Assembly (NCBI GenBank): GCA_938049335.1
Contig: CALIYX010000024.1
Span: 248,001-312,000, forward strand
DNA from: an uncultured Clostridia bacterium
GTDB lineage: Bacteria; Bacillota; Clostridia; Peptostreptococcales; Anaerovoracaceae
Length of the DNA: 64,000 bases
Direction of reading: 5' to 3'
Shown: piece by piece, positions 35,961 through 44,014 of the stretch
Layout: every line of letters starts with the position of its first letter
How positions within the stretch are numbered: the first letter of the stretch is position 1
Made by a program: the position numbers and the translations under genes
The notes under the pieces: model-generated
Seen by the model: the letters and a program-made list of their open reading frames with translations, nothing else
The model's database searches: none
What the model was told of the DNA's origin: nothing

Positions 35961-36908
35961 TTAAAACATTCCTCTAAAGTAGAAATTCAAAGCAACATAT
36001 ACAGCCAGCGCAATCAATAGGAACATCGAAATGAAGGCTGAAACAAATTCCTCTTTTTCCTCGCCATCCAAAATATCCTTTATCTGCAGCGGTACCGGAA
36101 ATCCGGTTGGACAGAAGAAGTACAGTAGCACGCCGAACGAAAATATTGGATTTTCCATCTTTGATGGAAAGAGCAAAAAGAACGAAGCTATAATGCCTGT
36201 GCAAAACAAAATCCTTATACCTGCTAGCTTAACAAGCGGCATTAGATAGGATTTCTTTAAATTGATGCTATATCCAAGGCTGAACAAAATCAATACCGCA
36301 ATAGGCGCTGTAAGCGTAGCCATTGTGTTTCCGTACAGAGGCCCGAATATCTCATTTTTCAAAAGCGCATCCTGAAGCCCCGTCAGATTTGTGATAAAGC
36401 CTAGAACCGCTGCTATTACAAATGGTGCCGATACCACATTTTTGATGAGTGGTAAAAGCTGAAATTTATTGCTTTGCTTAAGCTGTAGCACTGTAGGCAC
36501 GAATATGAAGTTAACCAGTATTCCTGCTAGATCAAAAGGAATGAGGTTTACTGCGTATGCCGAGCCCACCACACTTATGTATAGCGGAAGCGCAACAGCT
36601 CCGCCTTCACATGTCAAAAGTAAGAACGGAGAAAGCTCAGATAGTTCTTTAGGCATTATCCTGCAGAAAATCCTTCCTAGGAAATATACCAAAATCCAAA
36701 CTCCTATGAGATAAACTATCTCTACGCCTATTTGCTTATCTAGACTCGCATCCGCCACTATATTGTAGATCAAAAATGGAAACAATATGCCTAGAGCCAG
36801 TGACTTTATACCATCATTTTGCTCATGGCTAATCCAGTTCCTTTTTCTCGCGTATAGCCCCATCAAAAGGACGAAAAACACGGGAAAAAGTTTTGCAATC
36901 GCTTGCAT
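35961..36908 (-). CDS. AEC family (auxin-efflux-carrier-type) transporter
   Basis: A 315-residue protein with about ten membrane helices. The family features are the N-terminal LFPVFFVLLMGLYARKRNWI, the mid-protein break and a second half starting GPLYGNTMATLTAPIAVLIL. Bacterial members carry malate, malonate and other carboxylates. Its coupling with the hydroxy-acid oxidase gene suggests a hydroxy- or oxo-acid substrate. AGAGGTG precedes the ATG. Confidence 0.85.
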   Translation of the reverse strand: MQAIAKLFPVFFVLLMGLYARKRNWISHEQNDGIKSLALGILFPFLIYNIVADASLDKQIGVEIVYLIGVWILVYFLGRIFCRIMPKELSELSPFLLLTCEGGAVALPLYISVVGSAYAVNLIPFDLAGILVNFIFVPTVLQLKQSNKFQLLPLIKNVVSAPFVIAAVLGFITNLTGLQDALLKNEIFGPLYGNTMATLTAPIAVLILFSLGYSINLKKSYLMPLVKLAGIRILFCTGIIASFFLLFPSKMENPIFSFGVLLYFFCPTGFPVPLQIKDILDGEEKEEFVSAFISMFLLIALAVYVALNFYFRGMF

Positions 36909-36997
36909 TTTACACCTCTAATTCTTTCTTTATCCCTCACAACCGCTAAGTGACTTCTAGCATTCACCAGAAGTCACAAATCAAAGCTAATTACTTA

Positions 36998-38356
36998 TTA
37001 TATCATACTAAACAAATCATTTAACGCTTCTGCCATAGATGGATGGGTAAACATGTGATTTGCTAGCATTGTGTAAGGCTGCTTCATTATCATCGCCATT
37101 ACAACTAAATTTATTACCTCGTGCGAGTCCTCGCCAAATAGAACTACGCCAAGAATTTGCTTTGTATCGGCATCGACAACTGCTTTGTATATACCTGCTG
37201 TGTTACCGAGAATCTTCGCTCTTATTATATCAGATGCTAAAAGCTTTGATACCTTGATATTGTAGCCAGCCTCTCTTGCTTCAGTTTCTGTAAGTCCAAC
37301 CTTTGAGAATGTAGGATGAAGAAATGCAGCATTAGCCATAGGCTGCCTGTTTTCTCTGGAATATTTACCATTATCCTCTAGGAAGCTTCTTACGATTCTA
37401 TAGTCATCTAGGGACACATAGGTGAACTGCGGACCTCCATTTACATCTCCAATTGCAAAGATATGTGGCTTATTGGTCTGAAGATGCTTGTTTACATTTA
37501 TAAAGCCTCTATCTGAGCTTTCTATACCAGCGTTTTCAAGCTTTAACTCTTCAACATTAGGCTTTCTTCCCGTCGCAACGAGGAAGTCGTTTGCTCTGAG
37601 CTCACCTTTTTCTCCATTTGATGAGTAGAAAATGTGGACTGAACTCTCGTCCTGCTCCACCTTACTAACATCTGCATCAAAGATAAAGTCAACACCGAGG
37701 TCCTTGTATGACTTAAAAACTTCTTCGGCAACGTCAGCATCCTCTTTTGGAAGAAGCCTGCTGGCCTTGTCGATGACTATTACCTTTGATCCAAACTTTG
37801 CATAGGTTGCTGCAAACTCAAGTCCAATGATTCCTCCTCCAAGGATTGCGAGAGTCTCAGGGTATTCTTCGAGATCCATCAAGGTTTCATTTGTGTGAAT
37901 TCTCTTCTCGATTTTTAGTCCCTCTATTGGAGGAACAAAAGGAGAGGCTCCCGTATTTATGAAAACACGCTCTGTATAAACATCGCACTCCTCTTCAGCA
38001 GTTTTGATATTTACAGTGTGCTCATCCTTAAAAGAGGCAAGCCCAAAGATAACCTCTACATTATTGCTGATTACCTCTTCGTAGTTTTCCTGATTTAGCT
38101 CCTCGATGAGCTCATCCTTGGTTTCTACAGAATTTCTGTAGTACTCCTCGTCCTTCATTTCCCCTTCTGACTTTTTGTATGCCCTGCCAGCGAGGAACTT
38201 TGATGGAAAGCATCCGTGATTTATATATCCACCTCCACACATTTCATGCGATTTTTCCACTAAAATGGTCTTTTCACCCTTGTCGCCGAGGTAGTTTGCT
38301 AGTATTTTTCCGGCTTTTCCGAAGCCGATTATGATGTTATCTACTTTTTTGTTCAT
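36998..38356 (-). CDS. RclA-like flavoprotein reductase with altered disulfide motif
   Basis: A 452-residue pyridine-nucleotide-disulfide oxidoreductase close to its neighbour. FAD loop IIIGFGKAGKILA, NAD loop LGGGIIGLEFAA, GDVNGGPQFTYVSLDDYRIV, and the C-terminal FTHPSMAEALNDLF carrying the catalytic His-Glu pair are all present. The redox-active motif is changed: instead of GGTCINVGC it reads CGGGYINHGC, so the first catalytic Cys is Tyr44, and a Cys appears four positions earlier (C40). C49 is kept. It probably arose by tandem duplication and may have lost or changed its disulfide chemistry. GGGAGG precedes the ATG. Confidence 0.88.
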   Translation of the reverse strand: MNKKVDNIIIGFGKAGKILANYLGDKGEKTILVEKSHEMCGGGYINHGCFPSKFLAGRAYKKSEGEMKDEEYYRNSVETKDELIEELNQENYEEVISNNVEVIFGLASFKDEHTVNIKTAEEECDVYTERVFINTGASPFVPPIEGLKIEKRIHTNETLMDLEEYPETLAILGGGIIGLEFAATYAKFGSKVIVIDKASRLLPKEDADVAEEVFKSYKDLGVDFIFDADVSKVEQDESSVHIFYSSNGEKGELRANDFLVATGRKPNVEELKLENAGIESSDRGFINVNKHLQTNKPHIFAIGDVNGGPQFTYVSLDDYRIVRSFLEDNGKYSRENRQPMANAAFLHPTFSKVGLTETEAREAGYNIKVSKLLASDIIRAKILGNTAGIYKAVVDADTKQILGVVLFGEDSHEVINLVVMAMIMKQPYTMLANHMFTHPSMAEALNDLFSMI

Positions 38357-38376
38357 AGTTTTCCTCCCTTAAGGAT

Positions 38377-39738
38377 CTACTTTATCAAGCTAAATAGGTC
38401 GTTTAGCGCCTCTGCCATGGTTGGATGTGTGAAAATCTGGTTTGCTAGCACTGTATATGGCTGATTTGCAAGCATGGTTGAAACCACAGTGTTTATAACC
38501 TCATGTGATTCCTCACCGTATAGCACAACTCCGAGAATCTTGTCTGTGTCAGCATCCACTATTGCCTTATATAGACCTGTCTGATCTCCAAGAATCTTTG
38601 CCTTTGGAATTGCACTTACTGGAAGACTTGCGACCTTTATCTTATATCCTGCTTTTATGGCCTCCTTTTCTCCTAATCCCACCTTTGAGAATGTTGGATG
38701 CAGGAAGGCTGAAAATGCAATAGGCTGTCTGTTTTCTCTAGTATAGCTGCCATTATTGTCTAGGAAGCTCTTCACAATTCGGAAGTCGTCTAGCGAAACA
38801 TAGGTGAACTGTGGTCCGCCATTTATATCTCCCATTGCAAAAATATGTGGCTTATTTGTCTGCAGGTGCTCATTTACATTAATAAATCCTCTTTCTGATA
38901 TCTCAATTCCTGCAGCTTCAAGGTTTAGTCCTTCGATATTTGCCTTTCTACCTGTCGCAACTAGGAAAGCTTCTGCGCTAAGCTCGTGTGCTTCTCCCTT
39001 TGATGAGTATGAGATTTTAACTTCACTTTCATCCTGCGCTACCTTTTCTATATTTGCATCGAAGATAAACTCAATTCCAAGACCCTTATATGCTTCAAAT
39101 ACCGCATTTGCAACATCATCGTCTTCTCTTGGAAGAATCTTGCTTCCCCTATCTATGATAGTTACCTTAGTTCCAAACTTTGCATAGCTTGCTGCAAATT
39201 CAAGACCGATGAATCCACTTCCTGAGATTGCTAGGCTGCGAGGGAATTCCTCAAGGTTCATTATAGTCTCACTTGTGTGAATTCTACCCTTTATCTCTAG
39301 ACCTTCGGTTTCAGGAACAAAAGGTGTTGTACCTGTGTTTATGAAAATTCTCTCAGCATAAAGCTCCTTAACGCCTGATTCAGTTTTGATACTTATAGTA
39401 TGCTCATCCTTAAAAGATGCAAGACCATCTATAACCTCTACATTAGGAACTCCTGCGACTTTGTCGTAATTTGCCTTATTTAGCTTTGATATCAAAGCCT
39501 TCTTATTTTCTACCGCCTGCTTGTAGTACTCCTCATCTCCTAGCTGGCTATATGCCTTGCGGTCTGCACTTGTTGCGAGAAATTTCGATGGGATGCAGCC
39601 CACATTGATACAAGTTCCTCCGTACATCAAAGGTGACTTCTCTACCAAAACAGTCTTCTCGCCCTTGCTTCCTAGATATCCTGCTAGTGTCTTTCCGGCT
39701 TTACCGAAGCCGATGATTATATTATCTACTCTATTCAT
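38377..39738 (-). CDS. rclA: RclA-like pyridine-nucleotide-disulfide oxidoreductase
   Basis: A 453-residue FAD enzyme. It starts DNIIIGFGKAGKTLAGYLGS and has the intact redox motif MYGGTCINVGCIPSK with C43 and C48, an NAD loop SGSGFIGLEFAA, MGDINGGPQFTYVSLDDFRI and the terminal QIFTHPTMAEALNDLFSLIK. These stretches match E. coli RclA as remembered, a Cu(II) reductase protecting against hypochlorous acid. It is first in a two-gene unit with the altered paralogue 20 bases downstream. GGAGG precedes the ATG. Symbol given by resemblance. Confidence 0.85.
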   Translation of the reverse strand: MNRVDNIIIGFGKAGKTLAGYLGSKGEKTVLVEKSPLMYGGTCINVGCIPSKFLATSADRKAYSQLGDEEYYKQAVENKKALISKLNKANYDKVAGVPNVEVIDGLASFKDEHTISIKTESGVKELYAERIFINTGTTPFVPETEGLEIKGRIHTSETIMNLEEFPRSLAISGSGFIGLEFAASYAKFGTKVTIIDRGSKILPREDDDVANAVFEAYKGLGIEFIFDANIEKVAQDESEVKISYSSKGEAHELSAEAFLVATGRKANIEGLNLEAAGIEISERGFINVNEHLQTNKPHIFAMGDINGGPQFTYVSLDDFRIVKSFLDNNGSYTRENRQPIAFSAFLHPTFSKVGLGEKEAIKAGYKIKVASLPVSAIPKAKILGDQTGLYKAIVDADTDKILGVVLYGEESHEVINTVVSTMLANQPYTVLANQIFTHPTMAEALNDLFSLIK

Positions 39739-39807
39739 AGTTTAAACCTCCATTTAGAGCTCACATAAATAAGCCCCCCCAGAATTGTTTTATACATTGT
39801 CACCTAT

Positions 39808-39838
39808 ATTATATCCATTTATAGCTATAAATAATCAA
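39808..39838 (-). promoter_or_regulatory. Promoter of the RclA-like gene pair with palindrome in the spacer
   Basis: Minus strand TTGATT (39838-39833) and TATAAT (39813-39808) with a 19-base spacer. The spacer contains the perfect 16-base palindrome ATTTATAGCTATAAAT (39817-39832). A long spacer filled by a palindrome is typical of a regulator-controlled promoter. A run of seven C (39774-39780) lies in the leader. Confidence 0.6.
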
Positions 39839-39968
39839 GATGTGTACAAATAAATTGTGTGTGATTTATTCTAAGCGTGGTTTACACATATTTGCTAAAA
39901 TATGTTGACATCTCGTTCAAATAATTTAAAATCTTATTAAGTCATTGTTTTTAAACATGGAGGAATAT

Positions 39969-40835
39969 ATGAAAAGAAAAGCTTTAGCACTGCTGTTTGT
40001 TTGTGTCCTGCTTTTGACTGGTTGCGGCAATGCAAAGACCGATTCAAAGGGTGGAGATTCAGACAAGTCAGCTGATACAAAATTAGATAATAATTCAAAG
40101 GTCACAAAGGACAACTTCAGAAAATTTCCTGAAACAAGTCAGGATGCATTCGTATTTCACCTTTCTGAAGATGGAGATGTGAACCATGTTGATATCACGG
40201 GGGTTAAGAGCCCTGAAATTGACAAGTACAAGGTTATCGTTATTCCATCAAAGGTAAAGATGAAAACCGCAAAAGGCGATGAAACCAAGACTGTTGTCGG
40301 AGTATCTGGTATATCCCATCTTGATAATGTAGAAGCAATTGTTATACCTGATTCAGTAAAAACAATTGGAACAGAGGCTTTCGTTATAAACAAAAATTTG
40401 AAATACATACAACTAGGAAATTCTGTTGAAAAGACTGGCTACCACCTATTTATAGGTACCTCTCTAGAATTCCTAGAAATTCCAGATAGCATGAAGGAAA
40501 TGGGAGCACCTTACAACGACTACCTAATTTTCTCAAACCAGATTGCGCAGGGTACTAAAGGTAGACTAAAGTACATCAAGATTCCTGGTACTCTTACCGA
40601 ATTTTCAAATCTATATCTATACCCTTATGATTCTGATGGTCCAATAATTAAGACGCCTAAGGGAAGTGAAGGTGAAAAATGGGCTAAATACTGGGGCTTT
40701 AAGGTTGAGTACATCGAAGGTGAAGTAGTTACTCCAGAACACTCAATTTGGGGCGAGCAGTTAGAGAAGCAGGCTGAAAAGAAAGCCAAGGAAAAGGCCG
40801 AAAAAGAGGGTTCCACAGAAGGAAATTCAAATTAA
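39969..40835 (+). CDS. LRR-type (BspA-like) lipoprotein
   Basis: A 288-residue predicted lipoprotein. The signal sequence ends in the lipobox LLTGC. The mature part has the repeat pattern VEAIVIPDSVKTIGTEAF, LKYIQLGNSVEKTG and LEFLEIPDSM, typical of BspA/LRR_5 proteins, and a charged Lys/Glu/Ala tail. GGAGG lies six bases before ATG 39969. It shares the motif VTKDNFRKFPETS and a late PKGSEGEKWA with the lipoprotein at 61793-62494, so the two are paralogues. Confidence 0.8.
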   Translation: MKRKALALLFVCVLLLTGCGNAKTDSKGGDSDKSADTKLDNNSKVTKDNFRKFPETSQDAFVFHLSEDGDVNHVDITGVKSPEIDKYKVIVIPSKVKMKTAKGDETKTVVGVSGISHLDNVEAIVIPDSVKTIGTEAFVINKNLKYIQLGNSVEKTGYHLFIGTSLEFLEIPDSMKEMGAPYNDYLIFSNQIAQGTKGRLKYIKIPGTLTEFSNLYLYPYDSDGPIIKTPKGSEGEKWAKYWGFKVEYIEGEVVTPEHSIWGEQLEKQAEKKAKEKAEKEGSTEGNSN

Positions 40836-40878
40836 TTTATATATTAAGCTCAAACCATAATATCAAAGTACATTATTC

Positions 40879-40910
40879 ATCCCCTTAACATAAACATTAA
40901 GGGGATATTT
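40879..40910 (+). terminator. Terminator after the LRR lipoprotein gene
   Basis: Perfect arms ATCCCCTTAA (40879-40888) and TTAAGGGGAT (40897-40906), then ATTTT. The rest of the 264-base gap (to 41099) holds a TATAAT at 41014-41019, the likely -10 box of the SPFH gene, without a clear -35. Confidence 0.85.
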
Positions 40911-41099
40911 TCATATACTTCCCCTTTATTGAAAACAGATGCATCTATGTATTTTCCCATAGTATGATTAAAGATTTGAAATTAATATGCTTTTATTTTA
41001 GCCGATTTGATAATATAATAGTAATAATAGTGGGAATGTGGATTTAGAACTCACAAAACATAGAAGTTAACGTAATTCAAATATTTAGGAGGAATAATC

Positions 41100-42395
41100 A
41101 TGGGATTTATTCAAGCAATTAAGGGTGCTGTAGGAGGCACATTTGCAGATCAGTGGAAAGACTTTTATGGTCCTATGCCAGGCGTATCACCTACTGCTGG
41201 TGTATTTCCAGGAGTTCCAATGGGAACAAACAACGGTAGAGGCGAAAACACTAAGGGTAGCATAAATGTAATTTCTAACGGAAGCAAGATTATCGTTCCT
41301 GAGGGAGTAGCTCTTATCACTGTTCAGGATGGTGCTATTACAGGTATAATCACAGAACCAGGTGGATACGAGTTCACAACTGATTCAGTAAACTCTAAGT
41401 CAATCTTTGCTGGAGACGGAATCATCGATTCCATCGTTAAGCAGTCATGGGAAAGATTTAAGTTTGGCGGAATACCTGCAGCTCAGCAGCTCGTATTCTA
41501 TGTTAACCTAAAGGAAATTCCAAACAACAAGTTCGGCACACAGTCAGAGATTTACTGGGATGACGCATACTTTGGAACACAGGTTGGTGCGATTACACGA
41601 GGCACATATACACTAAAGATTGTTGATCCTATTTTGTTCGTAAAGAACTTTGTCCCTGTAGAATACCTATTACCGAATGCTCCTCAGTTTGATTTCTCAG
41701 ATATGGATAATCCAGCTGGAGAACAGCTTTTCAACGAGGTTGTAGGTTGTCTATCAGCAGCATTCTCAATGTATACTAACGACCCATCAAAGGGAAATCG
41801 TATCACCAAGATTCAGTCAGACCAGATTGGTTTTGCTCAGTCACTATCTAGTGCTGTTGACGGCGCATATCAGTGGAGACAGGACAGAGGTCTTGAAATC
41901 GTAAAGACTGCTATCCTATCAATCGAATACGATGAAGATACTAAGGAAATGCTTAAGGACGTTAAGCGTGCTGATGCACTTGCTGGCGCTCGTGGTAACT
42001 CCTTCATGCAGCAGTCTGTTGCAAGAGGTCTTCAAGCAGCTGGAGAAAACGGTGGTGGTTCAGGAATGGCATTCATGGGAATGGGTGTTGGTGCAGCCGG
42101 AAATGTAATGAACGGAGTACAGCAGCCTAATAATCCAAGCTCATATCAGCCAAACTTTGGACAGCAGCCACAGCAGCAGTATCAGCAGGCTCCTCAGCAG
42201 GGATATGACCAGCAAGCACAGTACCAGCAGCAGCCACAGCAAGCTCAGCCAGAACAGGTTCAGCAGGCTCAGCCAGAGCAGCCTCAGATGCAGGACACAA
42301 CTGCAAAGCTAATCGAGATGAAGAAGCTTCTTGACGCTGGCGTGCTATCACAGGAAGAGTTTGACAGAATAAAAATGCAGCTTCTAGGACTTTAG
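41100..42395 (+). CDS. SPFH domain protein with Gln/Pro-rich linker and SHOCT tail
   Basis: A 431-residue protein of the YdjI/virion-core-like SPFH group. Residues ~50-320 form the SPFH region (IIVPEGVALITVQDGAITGI, EPGGYEFTTDS, VFYVNLKEIPNNKFGTQSEI). A Gly-rich hinge and a tract of about 70 residues made mostly of Q, P, Y and A follow (350-400). The end is a SHOCT motif, KLIEMKKLLDAGVLSQEEFD. Family members often sit at the membrane as scaffolds. GGAGG precedes the ATG. The next gene, 22 bases downstream, is its usual zinc-ribbon partner. Confidence 0.88.
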   Translation: MGFIQAIKGAVGGTFADQWKDFYGPMPGVSPTAGVFPGVPMGTNNGRGENTKGSINVISNGSKIIVPEGVALITVQDGAITGIITEPGGYEFTTDSVNSKSIFAGDGIIDSIVKQSWERFKFGGIPAAQQLVFYVNLKEIPNNKFGTQSEIYWDDAYFGTQVGAITRGTYTLKIVDPILFVKNFVPVEYLLPNAPQFDFSDMDNPAGEQLFNEVVGCLSAAFSMYTNDPSKGNRITKIQSDQIGFAQSLSSAVDGAYQWRQDRGLEIVKTAILSIEYDEDTKEMLKDVKRADALAGARGNSFMQQSVARGLQAAGENGGGSGMAFMGMGVGAAGNVMNGVQQPNNPSSYQPNFGQQPQQQYQQAPQQGYDQQAQYQQQPQQAQPEQVQQAQPEQPQMQDTTAKLIEMKKLLDAGVLSQEEFDRIKMQLLGL

Positions 42396-42417
42396 TCGAT
42401 AACAAGGAGACAAACTA

Positions 42418-43953
42418 ATGGAAGATAGAACTTTTGAAGAAAATCTTGTTAACGATGGCATGGCCCAGGCCGATGCTAAGGTAACAGAAGCCGAGGAGGA
42501 ACGTCACGACGGCCAAATCAAATGTCCTAAGTGTGGTTCCACCGACATAGAGCTAAACCCAAAGACAGGTAAGCTCAGATGTAACTTCTGTAGACACATC
42601 TTCGAACCAGAGTTTACAGAGGATGATGGTAACATCTCAGAACTAGAGGGCGTTAAGCTATCAAAGGGAGCTTCTGATATAGCGGCTGACGCAAAGGATG
42701 TTATGACTCTTAAGTGCCAGAGCTGTGGTGCGGAGGTAGTTATAGATACTGCATCAGCACCTCAGGCTAGATGCCACTGGTGTAGAAATATGCTGTCTAT
42801 CAATTCATGCATACCTAATGGAGCTATTCCAGATATGGTGCTTCCATTTAGCGTATCAAAGGCAGAGGCTCAGGCTAAGATAAAGGATTTTGTTGGAAAG
42901 AGAAAGTTCTTTGCTCACCCTACCTTTACTAGAGAATTCACCACAAACAATATCTGTGGTGTTTACTTCCCATACATGGTTGTTGATATCAACGGACATT
43001 CTCACCTTTCTGGAACAGGAGAGGTTCTCGTGAGAGAGTACACTGTAAAGAGGGGCGATGATGAGGAAAAGCGCTATGATGCAGATGCATATCATGTTGA
43101 GCGTGACTTTGATATAACTATAGACGACCTCACAATCGAGTCAAGCGCAGATAAGCTAAACGTTGCATCAAAGGAAAAGACAACTAACATCATCAACTCG
43201 ATAATGCCTTTTGATACAGAAAACTGCGTAGAATACAATGCAAATTACCTACGCGGCTACACATCAGAAAAGCGTGACGTAAACATCGATCAGATTAGAA
43301 ACACAGTTCATACTCAGGCAAACGATATCGCTAGAATATCGGCAAACCAAACCTTGCATGACTATGATAGAGGTGTTGCGTGGGAAGATGATAACTTTAC
43401 AGTAAAAGGCGAATCATGGAAGGCAGCCTACCTGCCAGTATGGCTCTACAGCTACATGCAGGTTAAGGGGAGCAAGAAACTCCTCCACTACGTAGCCGTG
43501 AACGCTAGAACCAAGGAAACTATGGGAAGTGTTCCTATCAACATGACCAAGCTTTGGATTGTTTCAATCATACTAGAAGTACTAGGTATATTCCTTGCAG
43601 TAACTCTAGGACGCAATCCATTTAATGTGGAGAGCCCATATCGCTTTGCCCTAATGGCTCCAGCAATCATATTCTTTGCTTTAATGTACTCAAAGTATAG
43701 AAACTCTGGAGCGCGTCACACCTACGAAAAAGAAACCTCTAACGAGATGAGCAATATGTCCATGGTCGACGATTACCTAGAGCGTCGTAATGGCCTAGAA
43801 AGTTCAAGTATTAGAGGGGCAAACAACGAACAGGTACACGGAAATTACTCGAATGACTTCGTCTCAAAAATAAAGAACTCCGGCCTAACATCCATTATTG
43901 GTAATGTATCTGAGATCAAAGGAATAATGAACAAGTTTGACGACTTTAACTAG
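42418..43953 (+). CDS. Zinc-ribbon membrane protein paired with the SPFH protein
   Basis: A 511-residue protein. Two N-terminal zinc ribbons are visible: CPKCGS...CNFCRH (about 38-60) and CQSCGA...CHWCRN (about 100-124), similar to TFIIB-type ribbons. A long soluble domain follows, including GVYFPYMVVDINGHSHLSG and WLYSYMQVKGSKKLLHYVAV. Two membrane helices lie near residues 380-395 and 410-425. The order SPFH then zinc ribbon is seen in many Bacillota, which suggests a joint membrane-associated complex. Biochemical role unknown. Confidence 0.82.
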   Translation: MEDRTFEENLVNDGMAQADAKVTEAEEERHDGQIKCPKCGSTDIELNPKTGKLRCNFCRHIFEPEFTEDDGNISELEGVKLSKGASDIAADAKDVMTLKCQSCGAEVVIDTASAPQARCHWCRNMLSINSCIPNGAIPDMVLPFSVSKAEAQAKIKDFVGKRKFFAHPTFTREFTTNNICGVYFPYMVVDINGHSHLSGTGEVLVREYTVKRGDDEEKRYDADAYHVERDFDITIDDLTIESSADKLNVASKEKTTNIINSIMPFDTENCVEYNANYLRGYTSEKRDVNIDQIRNTVHTQANDIARISANQTLHDYDRGVAWEDDNFTVKGESWKAAYLPVWLYSYMQVKGSKKLLHYVAVNARTKETMGSVPINMTKLWIVSIILEVLGIFLAVTLGRNPFNVESPYRFALMAPAIIFFALMYSKYRNSGARHTYEKETSNEMSNMSMVDDYLERRNGLESSSIRGANNEQVHGNYSNDFVSKIKNSGLTSIIGNVSEIKGIMNKFDDFN

Positions 43954-43979
43954 TTCAAAGACTTATCAAAAACAAATTC

Positions 43980-44010
43980 GGACCACTCGCAAGAGTGGTC
44001 CTTTTGTTTG
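43980..44010 (+). terminator. Terminator after the SPFH/zinc-ribbon operon
   Basis: Perfect GGACCACTC (43980-43988), GCAA loop, GAGTGGTCC (43993-44001), then TTTTG. The convergent CWB2 gene ends at 44015. Confidence 0.92.
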
Positions 44011-44014
44011 CTTC

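Noticed and set aside
39774..39780. Run of seven C as a phase-variation tract
   Set aside because: It is in a leader outside any coding frame and is short; no evidence for variation from one sequence.
42160..42300. CAG-rich stretch as a DNA tandem repeat
   Set aside because: The repeat unit is irregular and is explained by the Gln/Pro-rich linker of the SPFH protein.
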